Shown here one piece after another: positions 25,445 to 34,005 of a stretch of 64,000 nt of DNA (within the stretch, counting starts at the first letter, position 1; every line of letters begins with the position of its first letter). The notes beneath the pieces were generated by a model, which saw only the letters and a list, made by a program, of their open reading frames with translations, searched no databases and was not told the DNA's origin. This DNA is from Wukongibacter sp050859025 (lineage in GTDB: Bacteria > Bacillota > Clostridia > Peptostreptococcales > Caminicellaceae), in contig NZ_CP138200.1 in NCBI RefSeq assembly GCF_050859025.1, positions 1,736,001-1,800,000 on the forward strand, given 5' to 3'. Position numbers and translations under genes: made by a program.

Positions 25445-26614
25445 ATGTCTATAACTATTTCTGATGCTATGAACTTACAAACTTTAAAGGATTTTAAGCT
25501 TGTGGCTGGTGAATGGGGACTTAATAAAAAAATAGATCAGATGGGAATATTAGATCATGAGATAATTGATAAAATCGATAATATTGAAGTAGTCTTTGGT
25601 CAAGGAGATTTTGTATTAACTAACTTTACTGCTGCAAGAAATGATGTCAATTTACTAATACAATCTATTAAAGAGTTGATTAAAGCCAGGGTTAGTGGCT
25701 TGGCAATAAAAAACATATTTTATAGTGAATTACCTAGTGAAATAATTGAATATGCAAACGAGAAATCCTTCCCAATATTCATTTTTGATAACAAAGTATA
25801 TTTTGAGGATATAATAACTGACATTATTGATGCTATCAGAGATAATGATAACTATGAGTTACTTGAAACTAAGGTTGATATAATAATTAAAAATAATATA
25901 AGTAGAACGATGATAGGAGAACTGGCTCTGGAGATAAATAGTTCATTTAGGGAAAATTTTATAGTAGTCTATTGCAAGGAAAAGAAATATGTAAATAGTA
26001 CAAATATAATTAGATTATTAGAAAGATATAAGAGGCGTAGGGATAAAAGTATTTATAATTCCGTTTTTAAATATAGAACGGGGATACTAATAATTTTTAG
26101 TTATGAGAATATGAATGAAAAAAAAGTAGTTGAGAATATAAAAAAATTAATGACCGATATAGGAATTGATAATAGTCAATACATCATAGGTATAAGCAAT
26201 AATCATTTTTGCTTGAATGAATTGGCAAGGGGAATCAACGAAGGTCTTTATGCTGTTAATGCAAGTGAAATTTCTGATGGGAGTACCACCTTCTATAAGG
26301 ATATTGGAATATATAAGGTTATAATGCCTCATGTAAATGAGGTGTGGATGAATGAGTTCTACAATGAGATAATTACTCCCCTTAAAAACTATGATATAAA
26401 ATACAATACTCAAATTTTGACTACTGCTATAAAATATATTGAAAATGATGGAAACGTCAAAAGGACATCCCAGGAGCTCTTTCAGCATGACAACACCATT
26501 AGATATAGAATTAATAAAATAAAAGAAATTTTAGACATGGAGGACTTAGATGGAAGCTTTTATGAACAGCTTTCTATAGCAATTAAAATTTATAAAATTT
26601 TTAATAAAGTATAA
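25445..26614 (+). CDS. PucR-family transcriptional regulator
   Basis: 389 residues; GGAGATGGCTCA precedes ATG. N-terminal PucR ligand domain (1-125: ISDAMNLQTLKDFKLVAGEWGLNKKI, GDFVLTN, GLAIKN). A middle region follows (CdaR GGDEF-like, about 140-290). The C-terminal helix-turn-helix is of PucR type (about 325-385: ENDGNVKRTSQELFQHDNTIRYRINKIKEIL). Such proteins usually activate purine or amino-acid breakdown genes beside them. Here the neighbours on the same strand are a DMT exporter, an aminotransferase and a threonine-dehydratase-like enzyme. Confidence 0.88.
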   Translation: MSITISDAMNLQTLKDFKLVAGEWGLNKKIDQMGILDHEIIDKIDNIEVVFGQGDFVLTNFTAARNDVNLLIQSIKELIKARVSGLAIKNIFYSELPSEIIEYANEKSFPIFIFDNKVYFEDIITDIIDAIRDNDNYELLETKVDIIIKNNISRTMIGELALEINSSFRENFIVVYCKEKKYVNSTNIIRLLERYKRRRDKSIYNSVFKYRTGILIIFSYENMNEKKVVENIKKLMTDIGIDNSQYIIGISNNHFCLNELARGINEGLYAVNASEISDGSTTFYKDIGIYKVIMPHVNEVWMNEFYNEIITPLKNYDIKYNTQILTTAIKYIENDGNVKRTSQELFQHDNTIRYRINKIKEILDMEDLDGSFYEQLSIAIKIYKIFNKV

Positions 26615-26737
26615 TTACCGCATTTGAAAAAACTACAAATTAAAGGCCCTTATGTTCTAACATATTACAAAGGAAAACATTATAGATAAAGGGAATTATT
26701 AAAGAAGCAAGATAATGAACAAAAATGGGGGATATTA

Positions 26738-27634
26738 ATGACTAGACAATTAAAGGCAGACTTGGCATTACTATTTGTAACTATAGGTTGGGGAGCATCA
26801 TTCATATTGACGAAGATTGTTTTAGATGAGCTGCCAACATATAACTTTTTAGCAATTAGGTTTATACTGGCATCGGTTATATCTTCACTTTTTTTTATTA
26901 GAAATATGATGAAGGTAGATAAAAAGACATTAAAGCTAGGGATATTATTAGGAGTTATTTTGTATTTACATTATGCCTTTCAGACCGTAGGGCTACAATA
27001 TACTACAGCATCTAAATCAGCATTTATAACTGGTATAAATGTAATACTTGTACCAATATTTTCGCCCTTATTATTAAAAAAAATACCGAAGAAAGCCTCT
27101 ATATATGGTGCTGTACTAGCCTTTATAGGTATGGCTTTGTTAAGCCTAAATGAAGTAACATCAATAAAAAGTATAAATATTGGTGATGTTTATACCTTTA
27201 TTTGTGCAGTAGTATTTGCACTATATATAATAGCCGTTGGTAAGTTTACCTCGGAAGTGGAGTCCATATCCTTTGCTGTAATCCAGCTAGGAGTAGTGGG
27301 TGTACTAAGTCTAATAACATCTTTTGTAATAGAAAATCCTATAATACCTATGGATAGAAGTTCTTGGATAAGTATATTAATATTAAGTATAGTTTGTACG
27401 TCGGCGGCATATATAATACAGAATGTTGCACAAAGATTTACCAGTTCAACACATACAGCCTTGATTTATACTGGTGAACCGGTTTTCGCAGCCATGTTCG
27501 GTTATATTTTCTTTGGAGAACTTCTAAGTGTCAAAGGAACTATCGGTGCTATTTTAATCTTAACTGGAATGATTACAGCTGAAATAAATCTAAAGAAACT
27601 ATTTCAAAGGAAAGAACTAGTAGAAGAATCTTAA
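26738..27634 (+). CDS. DMT-superfamily (EamA) transporter
   Basis: 298 residues, ten predicted helices in two EamA repeats. LFVTIGWGASFILTKIVLDELP opens the first, GDVYTFICAVVFALYIIAVGKF the second, and YTGEPVFAAMFGYIFFGE is the usual conserved block near the end. RBS GGGGGATATTA. It probably moves an amino acid or metabolite out of the cell; substrate unknown. A terminator/repeat element at 27651 separates it from the aminotransferase gene. Confidence 0.85.
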   Translation: MTRQLKADLALLFVTIGWGASFILTKIVLDELPTYNFLAIRFILASVISSLFFIRNMMKVDKKTLKLGILLGVILYLHYAFQTVGLQYTTASKSAFITGINVILVPIFSPLLLKKIPKKASIYGAVLAFIGMALLSLNEVTSIKSINIGDVYTFICAVVFALYIIAVGKFTSEVESISFAVIQLGVVGVLSLITSFVIENPIIPMDRSSWISILILSIVCTSAAYIIQNVAQRFTSSTHTALIYTGEPVFAAMFGYIFFGELLSVKGTIGAILILTGMITAEINLKKLFQRKELVEES

Positions 27635-27650
27635 ATATGAAGATTTAAAA

Positions 27651-27846
27651 AAGCGTGGGCGACACGCTTCATCTTGTTGACAAAGTCAACAAGATGGTAG
27701 GCTGTTGAGAAAACTGAAGTTCAAGGCGTGCTGAAACCAAGAGACCGCAGCGTATATATACATACGTAAGGGTTCTTGGTTTGAAGCAACAACGCAGAAA
27801 TTCGGGTTTGTCAACAGCCTGAAGCGTGGGTGACACGCTTTTTTTT
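27651..27846. mobile_element. Family A element, copy 1, flanked by two copies of a terminator hairpin
   Basis: Order: terminator hairpin AAGCGTGGGCGACACGCTT (27651-27669), a second hairpin ATCTTGTTGAC/GTCAACAAGAT (27671-27695), a 122-bp core with inverted ends AGGCTGTTGAGAAA (27699-27712) and TTTGTCAACAGCCT (27807-27820), then AAGCGTGGGTGACACGCTT with a T-run (27822-27846). The terminator hairpin is thus present twice, differing at one base. The core itself folds (CCAAGA/TCTTGG, CGTAT/ATACG). Reverse-oriented relatives lie at 33838 and 50831. No open frame inside, so it would need help in trans. Confidence 0.75.
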
Positions 27847-28002
27847 ATAAGTTTGTCTTTTAGAAAATCACAAAAATATGGCTTTAGATTGTAGATTATC
27901 ATAAAGGAGAATTATCTAAAAAAAAAGAATCTTTTAAGTAATACAGCTAAAAAGGTATTAGGTGTAGAAGTAGATTTATAAGATTTATGGAGGAGATTGA
28001 AT

Positions 28003-29127
28003 ATGAAGATTAAAGACTTTGGCGTTGAAATCTGGATGAATTTATATGAAAATAATTGTGAGTACAACTTAGCTGAGACCTGTGTTGAATCACTAACTGT
28101 TAATGAACTTTTAGATTTCACAGATAATAAACAAGAAATAATTGAAGAAATCTTAAAGATGCAGCTTACCTATGGAGATATAGAAGGGTCAGTTAGATTA
28201 AGAAGTGGAATAGCAGAGCTTTACGAAGATATTGATATTGAAAATATCACAATTACTCATGGTGCAATAGGGGCCAATGCGTTAACAATTTTTACATTAG
28301 TTGAGCCAGGAGATAGAGTTATTTCAGTACTTCCAACTTATCAACAGCATTATTCTATTCCAGAAGCATATGGCGCAGATGTAAAGATTCTGAAACTAAA
28401 ACCAGAAAATAATTTCCTGCCTGACCTAGATGAGCTAAGATCATATATAGATGATAAAACTAAGCTTATTAGTATAAATAACCCTAATAATCCAACTGGA
28501 GCATTAATGGATGAGGAGTTCTTAAAGGAAATAGTAGAGATTGCAAAATCCTGTGGAGCCTATATTCTTTGTGATGAAGTCTATAGAGGGCTAAATCATC
28601 AAGGTGAGGGTTTTACCACTTCAATTGCAAATCTATATGAAAAGGGAATTAGCACTGCAAGTATGTCAAAAACCTTTTCATTAGCTGGTTTGAGACTCGG
28701 TTGGATAGTGGGACCTAAGGATTTTATAAAAGAAGTAAATAAGCGTAGAGACTATAATACTATCAGCTGTGGAAAGATTGATGATAGATTGGCTGCTATA
28801 GCAATGGAGCATAAAAAAGCAATATTAGAGAGAAACTTAAAAATAGTAAGAAACAACATTGATATATTAGATAAGTGGGTTGAGAATGAACCTATAATAA
28901 GCTACGTGAGACCTAAAGCAGGAACAACAGCCTTTCTAAAATATGATATTGATATGCCTTCAGAGGAATTTTGCATAAAATTATTGGAAGAAAAGGGAGT
29001 CATGCTAGTACCAGGTAAAGCCTTAGACATGGAAGGCTATGTGAGAATTGGATATGCTTTTAGCCCTAAGATTTTTCAAACTGGTTTAGAAAAAATGTCA
29101 GAGTTTCTAAGGAAAATGAAGAAATAA
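28003..29127 (+). CDS. PLP-dependent aminotransferase, class I/II
   Basis: 374 residues from ATG 28003 with GGAGGAG upstream. Seen: TYGDIEGSVRLRSGIAELY, ITHGAIGANALTIFTLVEPGDRVI, SINNPNNPTGALM, ILCDEVYRGL, the PLP lysine in STASMSKTFSLAGLRLGW, and YVRIGYAF. It resembles the group of aminotransferases found with capreomycidine synthase and related enzymes, but the substrate cannot be told. Followed after 106 bp by a threonine-dehydratase-like gene on the same strand. Confidence 0.86.
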   Translation: MKIKDFGVEIWMNLYENNCEYNLAETCVESLTVNELLDFTDNKQEIIEEILKMQLTYGDIEGSVRLRSGIAELYEDIDIENITITHGAIGANALTIFTLVEPGDRVISVLPTYQQHYSIPEAYGADVKILKLKPENNFLPDLDELRSYIDDKTKLISINNPNNPTGALMDEEFLKEIVEIAKSCGAYILCDEVYRGLNHQGEGFTTSIANLYEKGISTASMSKTFSLAGLRLGWIVGPKDFIKEVNKRRDYNTISCGKIDDRLAAIAMEHKKAILERNLKIVRNNIDILDKWVENEPIISYVRPKAGTTAFLKYDIDMPSEEFCIKLLEEKGVMLVPGKALDMEGYVRIGYAFSPKIFQTGLEKMSEFLRKMKK

Positions 29128-29233
29128 ATATTATATTTGGGACCGATCTAATAAAGGGATATTATGGGTGTACTACCGAAGGGCTTCGGAAAGTCGTCAT
29201 TCTGAGAAATACCTAATAAGAAGGAGGACTAAT

Positions 29234-30193
29234 ATGTTTAATTATAATGATGTAGTGGAAGCATACAAAAGAATTAAAGACAAAATATATATGACTCCAT
29301 TAGAAAAATCAATATATCTAAGTAATGAAAATACAAACTATTACTTTAAACTTGAATGCTTGCAGACTCCTAAAAGCTTTAAAATAAGAGGGGCATTAAG
29401 TAAGATGACTACACTAACAGTGGAAGAAAAGAAAAAGGGTGTTGTAGCTATATCCTCTGGTAATCATGGTGCTGCAGTCAGCTATGCAGCTAGCTTATTA
29501 GGAATAGATAGTGTATTGATTTTTGTACCTAAGGTAACTCCGCAAAGTAAAATTGATAAAATTAGATACTATGGAGGAGTGGTAAAAATCGTAGGTGATA
29601 ACTATGATGAAGCTCATAGCATTGGAATGGAATACGTAAAAAATCATGATATGACCTATATAGATCCATATTATTCAGATTCCCTTGTATATGCAGGACA
29701 GGGAACAACAGCCCTTGAAATATTAGAACAGAATCCAGATATAGATACAATAATGATTCCAATTGGTGGTGGAGGACTTATTACAGGAATAAGTGTAGCC
29801 GCCAAGGCAATTAAACCTTCAATCAAGATTATAGGTCTGCAAACAGAGGCATGCCCAGCTATGATCCGAGCTATGGAGGATAATATATTTTATAGTGAGT
29901 ATCCTATCGCTAAAACAATGTGTGATGCACTAGTTGGTGGTGTCGGTAAATTAGCCTATGAAATGTCAAAGGAATGTATCGATGAAATCATTGAGGTAAA
30001 AGAATCCTTTATTGAAAAAGCAGTATCACATATGATAAGAAAAGAGAAGTTTATAGCTGAACCTTCTAGCTGTATAGGAATTGCAGCAATCATGCAAGAG
30101 CCTGATAAAATTAAGGGAAAAAATATTGCTCTAGTTATTTCAGGGGGAAATATAGACGAAGGGTTAATGGTTGAATTATTAAATAAATACTAA
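29234..30193 (+). CDS. Threonine/serine dehydratase-like PLP enzyme
   Basis: 319 residues from ATG 29234 with AAGGAGG upstream; the longer frame from 29168 has no site. Fold-type II: PLP lysine in TPKSFKIRGAL (about residue 50), SSGNHGAAVSYAASLLGI, and glycine loop MIPIGGGGLITGISVAAK. The C-terminal serine that binds the pyridine nitrogen appears to be in ISGGN. About 320 residues and no ACT domain, as in catabolic threonine or serine dehydratases and hydroxyaspartate dehydratases. The exact substrate is uncertain. The terminator at 30265 ends the set. Confidence 0.85.
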   Translation: MFNYNDVVEAYKRIKDKIYMTPLEKSIYLSNENTNYYFKLECLQTPKSFKIRGALSKMTTLTVEEKKKGVVAISSGNHGAAVSYAASLLGIDSVLIFVPKVTPQSKIDKIRYYGGVVKIVGDNYDEAHSIGMEYVKNHDMTYIDPYYSDSLVYAGQGTTALEILEQNPDIDTIMIPIGGGGLITGISVAAKAIKPSIKIIGLQTEACPAMIRAMEDNIFYSEYPIAKTMCDALVGGVGKLAYEMSKECIDEIIEVKESFIEKAVSHMIRKEKFIAEPSSCIGIAAIMQEPDKIKGKNIALVISGGNIDEGLMVELLNKY

Positions 30194-30264
30194 AAAATCA
30201 AGATGGATATTTCAATAACAATTAATATATAGACCTCGTATCAATAAAATTAAAAATTTGATCT

Positions 30265-30300
30265 AAATCGATAATCTTTTAAGTGGTTATCGATTTTTTG
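30265..30300 (+). terminator. Terminator after the dehydratase-like gene
   Basis: AAATCGATAAtC pairs with gGTTATCGATTT, followed by TTTT. Confidence 0.75.
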
Positions 30301-30422
30301 ATTGGGATTATTTGTTGCAGAAAAATCTCATTAGAGCCTAGAAGGGCAGTTTCTAATTTTTTACAACATATAGAAAATCACAAGTTTTAAAGAAATTAGA
30401 TGAGTTTATAATTTGTGTTATA

Positions 30423-30528
30423 TATATAGGGTTCAAATAGTAGAACTTAATTTATACATGTACAAATACTCAGTGTTTCTAGGAGTTTTGGAAATGTATA
30501 AATTAAAGTTTTGACTGGAATCTCTATG
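30423..30528. repeat. Repeat family C, copy 3
   Basis: AACTTAATTTATACATGT on the left and ATGTATAAATTAAAGTTTTG plus CTGGAATCTCTATG on the right. The left end is the least conserved. It supplies the upstream part of the diguanylate cyclase leader. Confidence 0.6.
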
Positions 30529-30663
30529 TCTATAAGATTCATTTTGAAGATTTTTGTAAAAGACTTTGTTTCTTTTATTATAGAACTAGAGAGGAGATTC
30601 CAAACTTTTATAGAAATATTCCAAATACATACAATATTATTTTTATTGATGGAGATGCTTGAG

Positions 30664-32226
30664 ATGAGAAGTAAAAAAACATTAATAGCCTGTTTATTAT
30701 TTTTAATACTGTTTTGGTCTTTAAGTTATCTTCCAAGACCAACAGGTTATATTTTAGATAAAGATTGGACTTTGACAATTAATAATAATACAAAGGAAAT
30801 TGAGCTTCCCTACTATCAATTTCCTAAAAGATCAGGGATAGCTGAATTCAAAACCTCTTTTAAAAGACCTAAGGGTAATGCTCTTGTAATACCTAAAATA
30901 AGCTGTTATGCTTTTAAAGTCTATATCAATGACTTTCTGATATCACATGTGGGAGACTTTGATAATCCAACTGCAAACATCTGGAATTATGCTCAGATTA
31001 TAATTATAGATGATAAAATTCTGAAAGAAGAGAATGAACTATTTATTGAGGCGTATTTATTAGATGATGTTGGAATGCATATTCCACCATTTATTGATTC
31101 AAAGGAAAAGGTTATGGGAAGGATTAGTGTATTTAACTTTATCAATAATGATATACATCTAATTATGCTTGGTATTAGTTTATCAATTGCATTCATAATG
31201 ATTACAATTTCAATATTTAATAAAACTCATAGAAAGATGTACTTATGCTTGGGATTGAGTACGATTTTAGTAGCTCTATATTCCTTTGACTGTCTATATA
31301 GACTTTATTCCGGTGATATGAATACCTTTTTATTTGCTAGAAAAATGTTGTTTGCCTGCTGTTATGGATCAGGAATATTTTTGATTATAGGTATAGAAAA
31401 GTATACTAAGCAAACTTTAAAAGTAAGAAAGCTTATACTTTTATGTGTTTATTTGGCTATTATCATTGTCATGACAAGTAAAGACTTTATTGTTTTAAGA
31501 AGTAGAATAAACATCTTAAATATAATTGCAGTTATTAGCCCAATGTACACAATAATACTATTTTCAAAGTACAAAATAGCTAAGTTCTTTTTCGGAACGA
31601 GCTTTGCAACACTTACTCTAATATATACTGTGCTATCGGTAGCATTGAGGGCCCATACGCCATATCTATTTCCCTATGGAATTATAGTATTTTCTATAGG
31701 ATTAGGATTTGAGATTATATTAGAGTTTACAAAAATATATAATGAAAAAATTAGAATTTATAAAAAATCTGTTACAGATCATTTGACTGGTGCACATAAT
31801 CGAAACATTCTCGAAGATTTAAACATGGGTATAGACGATATTTTTATTTTAATAGACATAGACAATTTAAAGTATTATAATGATACCTTTGGACATAGCC
31901 ACGGGGATGCTTTACTAATGGAGATAGTGAAGGTTATAAAAAATCATATAAGAAAGAAGGATTTTATTATACGATTAGGTGGAGACGAATTTCTAATTAT
32001 TCTAAAAGATGGTAGTGAAGCGATAGCTAAAGATATTATTTCATGTATTCGTGAAGAATTTAAAAATAGTATTAAGAATAGAAAAGTTGATATATCCTTT
32101 GGTATTTTAAGATATCAGTCGGATTTTGAAAGTTCATATAGTCAAGTAGATAAGATTATGTATAAAATGAAGGCAAAGAAAAAATATAGCAATAGAAATG
32201 AGAGTTCGCCTGATTTTAATGGATAA
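30664..32226 (+). CDS. Membrane diguanylate cyclase with 7TM-DISM-like sensor
   Basis: 520 residues from ATG 30664 (GGAG nine bases upstream); the open frame extends upstream into repeat C, so earlier starts are unlikely. One membrane segment (8-25), an outside beta-rich domain (~30-155, like the 7TMR-DISM extracellular domain), seven membrane helices (~155-370), then GGDEF (~385-505). Catalytic blocks intact: TDHLTGAHNRN, LIDIDNLKYYNDTFGH, RLGGDEFLII. The product-inhibition site RxxD is present as RKKD five residues before RLGGDEF... counted to GGDEF. It should make c-di-GMP in response to an outside ligand. No c-di-GMP riboswitch is seen in the window. Confidence 0.88.
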   Translation: MRSKKTLIACLLFLILFWSLSYLPRPTGYILDKDWTLTINNNTKEIELPYYQFPKRSGIAEFKTSFKRPKGNALVIPKISCYAFKVYINDFLISHVGDFDNPTANIWNYAQIIIIDDKILKEENELFIEAYLLDDVGMHIPPFIDSKEKVMGRISVFNFINNDIHLIMLGISLSIAFIMITISIFNKTHRKMYLCLGLSTILVALYSFDCLYRLYSGDMNTFLFARKMLFACCYGSGIFLIIGIEKYTKQTLKVRKLILLCVYLAIIIVMTSKDFIVLRSRINILNIIAVISPMYTIILFSKYKIAKFFFGTSFATLTLIYTVLSVALRAHTPYLFPYGIIVFSIGLGFEIILEFTKIYNEKIRIYKKSVTDHLTGAHNRNILEDLNMGIDDIFILIDIDNLKYYNDTFGHSHGDALLMEIVKVIKNHIRKKDFIIRLGGDEFLIILKDGSEAIAKDIISCIREEFKNSIKNRKVDISFGILRYQSDFESSYSQVDKIMYKMKAKKKYSNRNESSPDFNG

Positions 32227-32362
32227 ATAATCTGAGAGAGTACTGAAAAGATAATTAGGAAATAGGTAAATTTGGGCTCCGCAATTGGAAAAGACAATAC
32301 TAAGGAACCAAAATAGGATATAAACTAGATAAAGAGCATTGGGGAATTGAATACATGAAAAA

Positions 32363-32396
32363 GGCTGATTCATAAAGTTTACTCATGGGGTCAGCC
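32363..32396 (-). terminator. Hairpin terminator on the minus strand after the acetyltransferase gene
   Basis: On the minus strand GGCTGA pairs with TCAGCC, which is followed by TTTTT. The loop is long (22 bases). Confidence 0.5.
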
Positions 32397-32467
32397 TCTG
32401 GGTGTTTTAAAAGGATGAATTTCAAACAGAGCGGAAATTTGCTAATCTATAGAACATAATTAAGTAA

Positions 32468-32962
32468 TTATAATAGGTCTATATACATATCATACCACTT
32501 TGCACCGCCATGTTCAGATTGTGATACACCTTCATTGACATAGCCAAATTGCTCATAATAACCGATTAAATGTTCCTTGCATGTGAGTAGAACTTTTTTT
32601 CTACCACTTTTTTTTGCTTCTTCGATGAAATGAAGCATGAGTTTCTTGGCAAAACCTTTTCTTTGATATTTTGGATGTACATCTAAACCAAAGATTACTA
32701 GATTTTCTCCGGAATCCTTATGCAATTTCATGGTTTTAAAAAACTCATCTTCTATATGACTTTTGTCAGTTGCACCACCGTTAATAAAACCAATAATCTC
32801 ATTATCTAACTCAGCAATAAAAAAGCCCTTTGGAAAAACTGATATTCTGTCTTTAAATGCATCTTTAGATGCGGCTTCAGCAGCAGGAAAGCAAGCAACC
32901 TCTATTTCTGTAACACGATCTAAATCACTTGGTAATACATTTCTTATCTTTAAACTAGACAT
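32468..32962 (-). CDS. GNAT-family N-acetyltransferase
   Basis: 164 residues from ATG at 32962 (GGAG eight bases before it; an in-frame GTG lies nine bases further up). GNAT fold: IRNVLPSDLDRVTEIEVACFP at the start, FFIAELDNEIIGFINGG, FGLDVHPKYQRKGFAKKLMLHFIEEAKKSG with the acetyl-CoA loop Q-R-K-G-F/A, and YEQFGYVNEGVSQSEHGGAKWYDM at the end. Close to the family of serotonin/arylalkylamine-type GNATs found in many Firmicutes. Acceptor unknown. Confidence 0.88.
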   Translation of the reverse strand: MSSLKIRNVLPSDLDRVTEIEVACFPAAEAASKDAFKDRISVFPKGFFIAELDNEIIGFINGGATDKSHIEDEFFKTMKLHKDSGENLVIFGLDVHPKYQRKGFAKKLMLHFIEEAKKSGRKKVLLTCKEHLIGYYEQFGYVNEGVSQSEHGGAKWYDMYIDLL

Positions 32963-33100
32963 TAGAATCACTCCATTAACTTATAAATTTTGGTTTCTAT
33001 CAAGTAACTATTTAATACAATAATTTTTACAAAAGCTATAATCATATAAAGATATATGATTTATTTTACAATATTTTTTAAGAAAAACAAATAAATCCTA

Positions 33101-33631
33101 TTATTCATTTATTTTCAGATCATTAATAGCTAAGGATAATGAGGATGATATTGTCTTTGCCATCCTATATATATCGCCTAAACGTATTTTATGATCGTAG
33201 ATATTCTTTAATTCTCCTCTTTCTAAGGTTGTTCCTACTATAGAAATATGTCCAACTTGAGGCAAATTTTTAAAAAGCCCTTTACCAGGAGAGATAGGTT
33301 GATCTAGAACCTGAATTTCTCCAACTCTATTTCCCTTATTAGCATCAATAGCAATAACAAGCTCATCATTATCTAACTCAATTCTAATTCTCTTTTTCAT
33401 ATTTAATGCATGAAGAGGAGATTCTAAAGTTCCTATTATTTTTATATCATCTCTAGTTAGATCTTCAGATAATATAGTTCCTATCATAGGACCTAAACTA
33501 TCTGGAATTATTTTATCGGTGCCGATACAAAGGACACTGATTTTTTGATTTTTCTTAAGAAGAAGTCTTAAGTGATTTGTCAAATGTTCAATAGATTTTT
33601 TATCATACATATTTATTAAAAGTCTATCCAT
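33101..33631 (-). CDS. yyaC: YyaC-family spore protease
   Basis: 176 residues, start probably ATG 33631 (GTGAGG and GGAG upstream; GTG 33646 possible). Matches the YyaC family: SVLCIGTDKIIPDSLGPMIGT, GTLESPLHALN, VIAIDANKG, ISPGKGLFKNLPQVGHISIVGTT. These relatives of the germination protease GPR and of hydrogenase maturation proteases are found in spore formers. It is strong evidence that the organism sporulates or descends from spore formers. Single gene, opposite to its neighbours' spacing. Confidence 0.88.
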   Translation of the reverse strand: MDRLLINMYDKKSIEHLTNHLRLLLKKNQKISVLCIGTDKIIPDSLGPMIGTILSEDLTRDDIKIIGTLESPLHALNMKKRIRIELDNDELVIAIDANKGNRVGEIQVLDQPISPGKGLFKNLPQVGHISIVGTTLERGELKNIYDHKIRLGDIYRMAKTISSSLSLAINDLKINE

Positions 33632-33837
33632 ATCTCCATGCCTCACTTTTGTTAAGGAGTTAGAACCACATCAATAAACATCCGAAATTGTACGCTTGGA
33701 TTATAATATACAATTATTATACCATATTAAAATATCATGATGAATTGTTTTTGAAATATTAAGAATATTATTAAAGGCCTAGGGATGGACTTTATGGGCT
33801 CTAAAAGTATATGGAAGAATCTTGTTAGCTAAATTTT

Positions 33838-33961
33838 TTCGTTGCTGCTTAAAGTAAGAACCCTTACGTATGTCTGTATACGCTACGGATTTTTGCTTTT
33901 AGAACGCTTCGGACTTCAGATTTTCGGGTAGGATATTACCTTGTTGACTTTATCAACAATC
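33838..33961. mobile_element. Family A element, copy 2 (degenerate)
   Basis: Shares with copies 1 and 3 the blocks CGTTGCTGCTT, AAGAACCCTTACGTATGT, ATACGCTACGG, GGACTTCAGATTTTC and CTTGTTGACTTTATCAACAA. The AGGCTGTTGA ends are lost. It abuts the trpB terminator (33961-33998), but no second copy of that hairpin is found on its other side. Orientation matches copy 3. Confidence 0.65.
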
Positions 33962-33998
33962 TAAGATGGCGATTCTATTAATAGAACCGCCATCTTAG
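33961..33998 (-). terminator. trpB terminator hairpin
   Basis: On the minus strand TAAGATGGCG and TTCTA pair with TAGAA and CGCCATCTTA. The element copy 2 starts immediately after it, where a T-run would be expected. Confidence 0.65.
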
Positions 33999-34005
33999 TA
34001 TATTT

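Noticed and set aside
27669..27902. Minus-strand 77-codon frame inside the family A element
   Set aside because: It runs across hairpins and flanks, has no ribosome site and no counterpart in copy 3.
29168..29233. Longer N-terminus for the dehydratase-like enzyme
   Set aside because: The extension is Arg-rich and unlike the family; AAGGAGG supports ATG 29234.
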